DNA of 64,000 bases from Mytilus trossulus. Taxonomy: Eukaryota; Mollusca; Bivalvia; Mytilida; Mytilidae. Each line of letters starts with the position of its first letter. Position 1 is the stretch's first letter. A program made the position numbers and the translations under genes. The notes beneath the pieces are model-generated. The model was given only the letters and a program-made list of their open reading frames with translations, did not search any database and had not been told where the DNA came from. Positions 58,965 through 64,000 of this stretch are shown here, piece after piece. The stretch spans positions 53,407,144 through 53,471,143 of the forward strand of contig NC_086380.1 of assembly GCF_036588685.1 (NCBI RefSeq), read 5' to 3'.

Positions 58965-59200
58965 TTATACACCAGACGTGCGTTTACCAGTGAAGGGGAG
59001 ATGAAAAAGTTCGAAAGCCAAAAACAAGTGCAAATTTGTAGAGCATTGAGGACCAAAAGTTCCAAAAAGTTGTGACCAATACGGCTAGGGTTTTCTGCCT
59101 GGGATAAGAACATCCTTATTATTTAGAATAATTCCTACTTTTACAAACGGTAAATTTCATAAAATGACTACTAGTATATAATAGATATACATGATAAAAC
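58965..59200 (-). repeat. Retrozyme-like unit, degenerate third copy
   Basis: CACCAGACGTGCGTTTACCA replaces the hammerhead half. The body (AGAGCATTGAGGACCAAAAG, CCAATACGGCTAGGG) matches 55900-55970. The ribozyme core is lost. Confidence 0.6.
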
Positions 59201-59399
59201 CGAAATGGTCACTAACTACAGAATAAAAACGGATACATTACTTATAACTTAAACCAGCACATAAAAAGATACAGCCGAGTTAGCCAAAACCATCAACGCC
59301 CAAAAAGACGTCACATTTGAATTTTTAATAGGATTTCCAAAAAATAAGATAGAATAAGGATATAATTCAAGATTAGATTAGTAAATAGCTACTAAATAG

Positions 59400-61380
59400 T
59401 TACAAGCAGAACCAAATGCAATGAAAGTCCCAACTATATATTGGCTTCCAAAGCTTCACAAAACACCTTACAAATATAGATTTATTTCGTCTTCAAGCCA
59501 TTGTTCCACAACTAACTTGTCTATTCTTCTTACCAGTACACTTGGTACAATAAAAAACCTGATAATAAATTGTTCAAATAAGGCTTTCGAAAATAGTGGA
59601 ATTAATTACTTTTGGAGTGTCAAGAACTCGTTGGAAATACTTGATAAATTGCATGCTTATATTGGTGATTTTGAATCTGTTCAAAGTTTTGATTTTTCTA
59701 CCCTGTATACCACATTGCCTCACATACTCATGAAGAAAAATTCACCCACCTAATTAAATGGGCATTTAAAAAGTCAGAATGTGAATATAAATGTTCAAAC
59801 TCTTTTAGGTCATTTTTTAGTAGCAATAAACACAAAAACTATGTCAATTGGACATTCTTTGATACTATATATGCCCTTGAATTTTTACTAGATAACATTT
59901 TTGTTCGCTTTAGAGAGTCCGTATATCGTCAGGTTATCAGAATTCCAATGGGGACTAACTGTGCACCACTTATTGCGGACCTGTTTTTGTATTGCTATGA
60001 GTTACAATTTATGACAAAATTCAGCAAAGACCCGATCGAAACAACATCTGATAAACAAATTAAATAATACTTTTAGAAATTTGAATGACATGTTGGCTCT
60101 CAATAATAACGACTTCAGTATGTATACTAAAAAAATGTATCCTGTTGAACTTACTTTAAATAAAGCTAATATTGACAATGACCACTGCCCTTTCCTCGAT
60201 CTTGATATCTATATCACTAACGGAAAGCTTAATACTTCAATTTATGATAAAAGAGATGATTTTTTATTTCCTATCGTCAAATATCCATTTTGAGATGGTG
60301 ACATTCCCTTGTCACCATCTTACGGTCTTTATATATCTCTACTTGTACGATTCGCTCGTGTTTGTAACAATGTTTTGGATTTTAACGAGAGAAATTTATG
60401 TATTACTGAAAAATTATTACACCAGGGTTTTTGATATCACAAACTAGTCAAAACATTTACTAAATTTTATCATCGGTATAAGGACATCATTCGTAAATAT
60501 AGCTCAACATGCAGACTTCTTATACGTTTAGGTATTTCACATCCAATTTTTTATGGAAACATTCTTTATAAAACACAAAAATATCAGTATTCACCGCAGA
60601 AACTAACAAAAACTTTATATAGACTTATTAAAAAGGAATATAGTTACGATACTGTTGTCAGGTCAATAAAGATCGCATATTTTGGCGTTAATATTATTGA
60701 TTCACTTATAGGGTCTTTGCATCGGAACTAAACACTTTTATTAAAAAAAACAGTTGGTGGCATGATACGGGTTATGTTCTTCTCATATATTTTATGATGG
60801 TATGATACTAAACCCCTAACGAGAAGGATTATGCCTAATATTCATATGATGAAATCATAATCGTTCAATCAGTTTGATTGAAGTCTGGAGCTGGCATGTC
60901 AGTTAACTGCTAGTAGTCTGTTGTTATTTATGTATAACTGTCATTTTGTTTATTTTCTTTGGTTACATCTTCTGACACCAGACTCGGACTTCTCTTGAAT
61001 TGAATTTTAAATGTACGTATTGTTATGCGTTTACTTTTCTACGTTGACTAGAGGTATAGGGGGAGGGTTGAGATCTCATAAACATGTTTAACCCCGCCGC
61101 ATTTTTGCGCCTGTCCCCAGTCAGGAGCCTCTGTCCATTGTTAGTCTTGTATTAATTTAATTTTAGTTTATTGTGTACAATTTAGAAATTAGTATGGCGT
61201 TCATTATCACTGAACTAGTATATATTTGTTTAGGGGCCAACTGAAGGACACCTCCGGGTGCGGGAATTTCTCGTTACATTGAAGACCTGTTGGTGACCTT
61301 CCGCTGTTGTTTTTTCAATGGTTGAGTTGTTTTCTCTTTTATACATTCCACATTTCCATTCTCAATTTTACTAAAAGTAC
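59400..61380 (+). pseudogene. Penelope-like (Naiad-related) reverse transcriptase and 3' tail
   Basis: The frame from 59421 reads KVPTIYWLPKLHKTPYKYRF and SFDFSTLYTTLP (motif A, intact). After a frameshift it reads RIPMGTNCAPLIADLFLY (motif B). Motif C is decayed to NLNDMLALNN, so the first catalytic Asp of YIDD is lost. It continues with PFLDLDIYITNGKLNTSIYD and FLFPIVKYPF, and frames down to a stop near 60730. The non-coding tail with GCCTGTCCCCAGTCAGGAGC and GGACACCTCCGGGTGCGG runs to about 61375. No endonuclease was found 5' of it, so the copy is 5' truncated. It shares motif style with 25787-28765 and not with 43310-44660. Confidence 0.75.
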
Positions 61381-61394
61381 TAGAACTATCATTT

Positions 61395-61446
61395 AGTACG
61401 CAAGACGCGCGTTTCGTCTACAAAAGACTCATCAGTGACGGTCATA
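61395..61446 (-). ncRNA. Hammerhead ribozyme motif (type I, very short helix III)
   Basis: On the minus strand the order is CTGATGA (61429-61435), a stem II of GTCT and AGAC around TTTGT, GAAAC (61411-61415), then the palindromic ACGCGCGT and the cleavage triplet GTC (61404-61406). Helix III is ACGC with GCGT and leaves no loop, a form known to act as a dimer. Helix I is partly degenerate: of the six expected pairs two are mismatched. All core bases are present. It follows directly after the 3' tail of the Naiad-like copy. Confidence 0.7.
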
Positions 61447-61628
61447 TCAAAATAATTATAAAGACTGATATAACATTAATTTATAACAATTAGAGTTACA
61501 ATACTAATTCATATTAAATTGCAATAGTAATTAGATAATTTATTGTATTATCTATCTATGTCGCTGTTTCTTCTGAATCAAACTGTAAACCAAATATATC
61601 GTACAAATTTCGTTGGTCCAAACTAGAC

Positions 61629-61865
61629 CTAATAATTCGTCGTGTGAAAATTAAAGTGATGTAAGGTTTTTTCATCAATTGACTTATTGGTACTACTAGC
61701 ATCCTCGTGTAATGATCTATCTCCCCATACATTTATATATCTCAATCTTCTCCAGTTTAGGCCATAGAAAATACTGTTAGAATGATCTATATCCGTATCT
61801 TTAATAGATGAAAAAGTTATACTGATCCATGTGTTATCCAATGAAAATGTTTGAATTCGGGTCAC
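61629..61865 (-). other. Open frame of 78 codons, unrecognised
   Basis: The frame reads DNTWISITFSSIKDTDIDHS and NSIFYGLNWRRLRYINVWGD, rich in Trp, Tyr and His and less simple than random AT-rich frames. Its composition looks protein-like and it ends in a stop. No domain is recognised, and no splice or start evidence was confirmed. It may be part of an unknown mobile element or a diverged exon. Confidence 0.25.
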
Positions 61866-61974
61866 ATGTCATAAGCTAGAAAATATAATGAACTGGATGA
61901 TTAATTGTATTAAGGTAACCATAACATGCATAACACACGAATACAACTGAAAAATATAAGATTTACAACTACAA

Positions 61975-62300
61975 ACGTAAAGACATTTTGACAAAATCCG
62001 ATGAGAATAACATATATAACTTCAAAACCAAGCGCATTTTTATCAGTTATCTCTTTTGATTTGTTTTATATTATCATTTCGGGGCCTTTTATAGCTGACT
62101 ATGCGGTATGGGCTTGGTCATTGTTGAAGGCCGTACGGTGACCTATAGATGTTAATGTTTGTGTTATTTTTATCTCTTGTGGACGGCGTTCTCATTGGCA
62201 ATTATACCACATCTTCTTTTTTATACATGAATTTAGGATAGAAAAGTACCATGACAGGCCATATAGCAATGAGAATTCACATTCAGCAAATCATTCTAAA
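61975..62300 (-). repeat. Family 2 fragment split by a family 1 insertion
   Basis: 61985-62040 (CAAAATCCGATGAGAATAAC, ATAACTTCAAAACCAAGCGC) and 62226-62300 (CATGAATTTAGGATAGAAAA, GTACCATGACAGG) are two parts of one repeat. 62045-62225 between them is a plus-strand family 1 copy (GGGGCCTTTTATAGCTGACT to CATACCACATCTTC). Confidence 0.65.
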
Positions 62301-62596
62301 TCGGGAATAAGTCACAATCGGTTATTAAAAGATCAAACGATGTAATGTCAAAACACAATCTAACACGTGGTAAAAATGTCCTTTATTAGTTTGGACAGAG
62401 ACATATCGTATAGATCAATCAAATCGTGATAGTGTCGTAACATAAACAGAGTATCATTTTTAATCACTCATAACTTTGTTGGAGCAGTTTCTGCTTTATG
62501 AGCTCACTCCTGTATATAAAGTCGTAAAGTGTGAACATACGAAGGTGGAAAGTGTATGAGCTTGACTCTCCCCCTTGTATCGTTCGTCCCTCTTAC

Positions 62597-63280
62597 TTAA
62601 TAACTTGCAATCTGAACATTTTTCATGAACACAAGTTACATTTTTAATACAGTTTGTATCTACTCGTTAGATGTGTAGGAGCTTTTCTATTTCACCATTT
62701 AATTTTGGGATTTCTGTTTTGAATTTTCCTCGGAGTTCAATTTTTTTAGATTTTATTTTCTACGGTTTAAGAGAAATGCTATGCCTTAAAAAGATCTTTC
62801 ATTTGTAAGTTTACTTTGCAAATTGTTGGCGGATGCTATTTTGTATTCTCAAATCATTTCTACGAAGTTTGATTTATACCAACATATTGTACTATAAGAA
62901 TTTGAACCTTTATATTTCAGGACGGTGACACTCTCTTACACTCAGCTTCTAGAGGTGGACACCTGAACATACTTCAGTTCTTATTAGAAAGAACAGAGAT
63001 CGATCCGAATAGCGTAAATAAGGTATTGACTGACTTTGTCAATGTTGTTTAAATTGTCAATTAAAACCAATGCAAAAACAATGTTGTTTCTAAAATCAAC
63101 ACATATCTACGCAATATACTAGATATAAGAGGTAGAGGGTATTTGTATAAAAAAAGCAACAACAAAAGACCCAAAGAACAAAAAATACCAATATAAACAA
63201 ATTTTATGAAGTCATGTATAAACAGTCACTACGTATTTGATAACAGTCTTAAGTTGGTGATCCTGCATAACTGACGATGT
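62597..63280 (+). repeat. Third 1.5-kb unit, right part with ankyrin exon a3
   Basis: The match to units 1 and 2 resumes at TAATAACTTGCAATCTGAAC and continues through the exon to the ATATCTACGCAATATACTAG-like region and the AAAAAGCAACAACAAAAGAC part. More diverged than units 1 and 2 are from each other. Confidence 0.75.
62921..63022 (+). CDS. Ankyrin-repeat exon a3 (internal exon)
   Basis: 102 bases, 34 codons, phase 0, acceptor TATATTTCAG, donor GTATTG. Encodes one ankyrin repeat: Asp-Gly-Asp, then TLLHSASRGGHLNILQFLLE, with the Ile-Asp-Pro-Asn ending. It differs from a1 and a2 at several residues (Ser for Val, Gln-Phe for Lys-Trp), so it is an older duplicate. Confidence 0.85.
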
Positions 63281-63907
63281 AATAAGGTTGAATAAAAATA
63301 AATAAGATAAGAAATTAAATTCAACAACTGAACATATGATACAGATTAAAAACATGAAAGTATTATTATAAATATGCCAATGTTTTTTTTTTTTTTAAAT
63401 TGAAAAATCCGTTAATTTTGTTTTCTTTTGAAGTTTTGAAGTCTGTAAAGATTGTTTTCTCATATTGATTAACTGTTTCTAATGATTCACGAGTCTGATC
63501 AAAACCAAACAATTAGGCTCAATTTGTTTTTAAATTCAACAAAATACTAGCAATAACCCATGCACCAAATAGAAATATAGATAAACATAATGTAATGTGT
63601 TCTATTTATCCAAAGTAAACCCTTAAATGTAAAGGCTTGAAGAAAATGAATTTTACTGTGCGTATTGCTATGTCTTTATCTATTCCAAATTGGCTAGAGT
63701 ATAGAGAGAGGGTTTGGATCTATATTTTTGCTATTTTTCTACCAACTGTTTCTGTTTGAAAACAAAGAGATGTGGAATATTTGCCAATGAAACAACTATC
63801 CACCAAAGTTCATATAAAGTGGATGTAAGTAATTATAGAAAACCTACATGGTCGCTTATTTTGTTACCTTCGGAAAGTACTATGAACATTACAACTTTGT
63901 ATTTCAG
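63281..63907. other. Intron between exons a3 and d, with family 1 fragment
   Basis: AT-rich, with a 13-base T run near 63390. 63765-63810 (AGAGATGTGGAATATTTGCC, AATGAAACAACTATCCACC) is a short minus-orientation family 1 fragment. At 886 bases this is the shortest intron of the locus. Confidence 0.5.
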
Positions 63908-64000
63908 TATGGTGACACTCCTTTGCAGTCAGCTGCTAAATTTGGACATCTCAACATAGTCCAAGTGTTGTTAGGTAGAAAAGCGATTGATCCTTATAAA
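63908..64000 (+). CDS. Ankyrin-repeat exon d, cut by the window edge
   Basis: After acceptor GTATTTCAG the frame reads Tyr-Gly-Asp, then TPLQSAAKFGHLNIVQVLLG, and Ile-Asp-Pro-Tyr-Lys to the last base (31 codons). TPLQSAA fits the usual TPLHLAA box with Gln for His. The phase is 0, as in all others. Three codons are expected to lie beyond the window if it follows the 102-base rule. Confidence 0.8.

Larger units (their letters stand above)
19315..64000 (+). other. Candidate ankyrin-repeat gene locus, incomplete at both ends
   Basis: Eight exons (order a1, a2, b1, c1, b2, c2, a3, d) are on one strand, all phase 0 and, where complete, all 102 bases. Any subset splices in frame, which could give a protein of tandem 34-residue ankyrin repeats. 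The introns between c1 and b2 (22.1 kb) and between c2 and a3 (15.6 kb) hold the retroelement blocks. No start codon, promoter, terminal exon or other domain is visible, so length, start and function are unknown. It could be one long gene or several tandem genes or pseudogenes. Confidence 0.6.

Noticed and set aside
58841-59113. Minus-strand open frame of 90 codons
   Set aside because: It spans family 2 and retrozyme-like repeats and shows no domain.

Overview
The window looks like nuclear DNA from a marine bivalve, most likely a mussel (Mytilidae). The inference rests on AT-rich composition, GT-AG introns, one-repeat ankyrin exons, Penelope-like and Ty3/gypsy retroelements, and short dispersed repeats that I recognise as abundant in mussel sequence, such as the family ending in a CATACCACATCTTC box. 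I see no bacterial gene organisation, no rRNA and no stand-alone tRNA gene.

Layout. 1-1190 is unannotated DNA ending in a dispersed repeat. 1193-15279 is bounded by inverted termini with TA on both sides and may be one 14-kb DNA element. It contains a 267-bp satellite-like array (2540-5185), three smaller inverted-repeat elements and several dispersed repeats. 15280-18480 is unannotated. From 19315 to the right edge, eight plus-strand exons each encode exactly one 34-residue ankyrin repeat in phase 0. They lie in locally duplicated blocks: two 1.5-kb tandem units (18490-21450), a larger direct duplication (21455-29900 and 45017-49840), and a third 1.5-kb unit split by retroelements (58080-58712 and 62597-63280).

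The spaces between ankyrin exons are filled by nested transposons. A Penelope-like element (31266-44922) has an inverted partial copy of its own 3' part at its left end and is itself interrupted by an 11.1-kb Ty3/gypsy element on the minus strand (32178-43309). That element has two LTRs and recognisable gag, protease, RNase H and integrase, but its reverse transcriptase core is deleted. A large tRNA-SINE palindrome lies inside it. A Penelope-like copy with the endonuclease before the reverse transcriptase (Naiad-like order) lies at 25787-28765, and a related RT relic at 59400-61380. The right third holds an internally deleted Tc1-like transposase, a 1.2-kb TIR element with TTA duplications inside a dispersed repeat, and retrozyme-like units with hammerhead ribozyme motifs.

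How it fits together. The only sequence that looks like a functional host gene is the ankyrin-repeat locus, which is incomplete at both ends. Everything else is best read as decayed or non-autonomous mobile DNA in its introns or flanks. Because the b-c exon block exists twice, the two copies act as filled and empty sites for each other and date several insertions relative to the duplication. Coordinates of repeats are by eye and may be off by a few to tens of bases; exon coordinates are tied to splice sites and are tighter.
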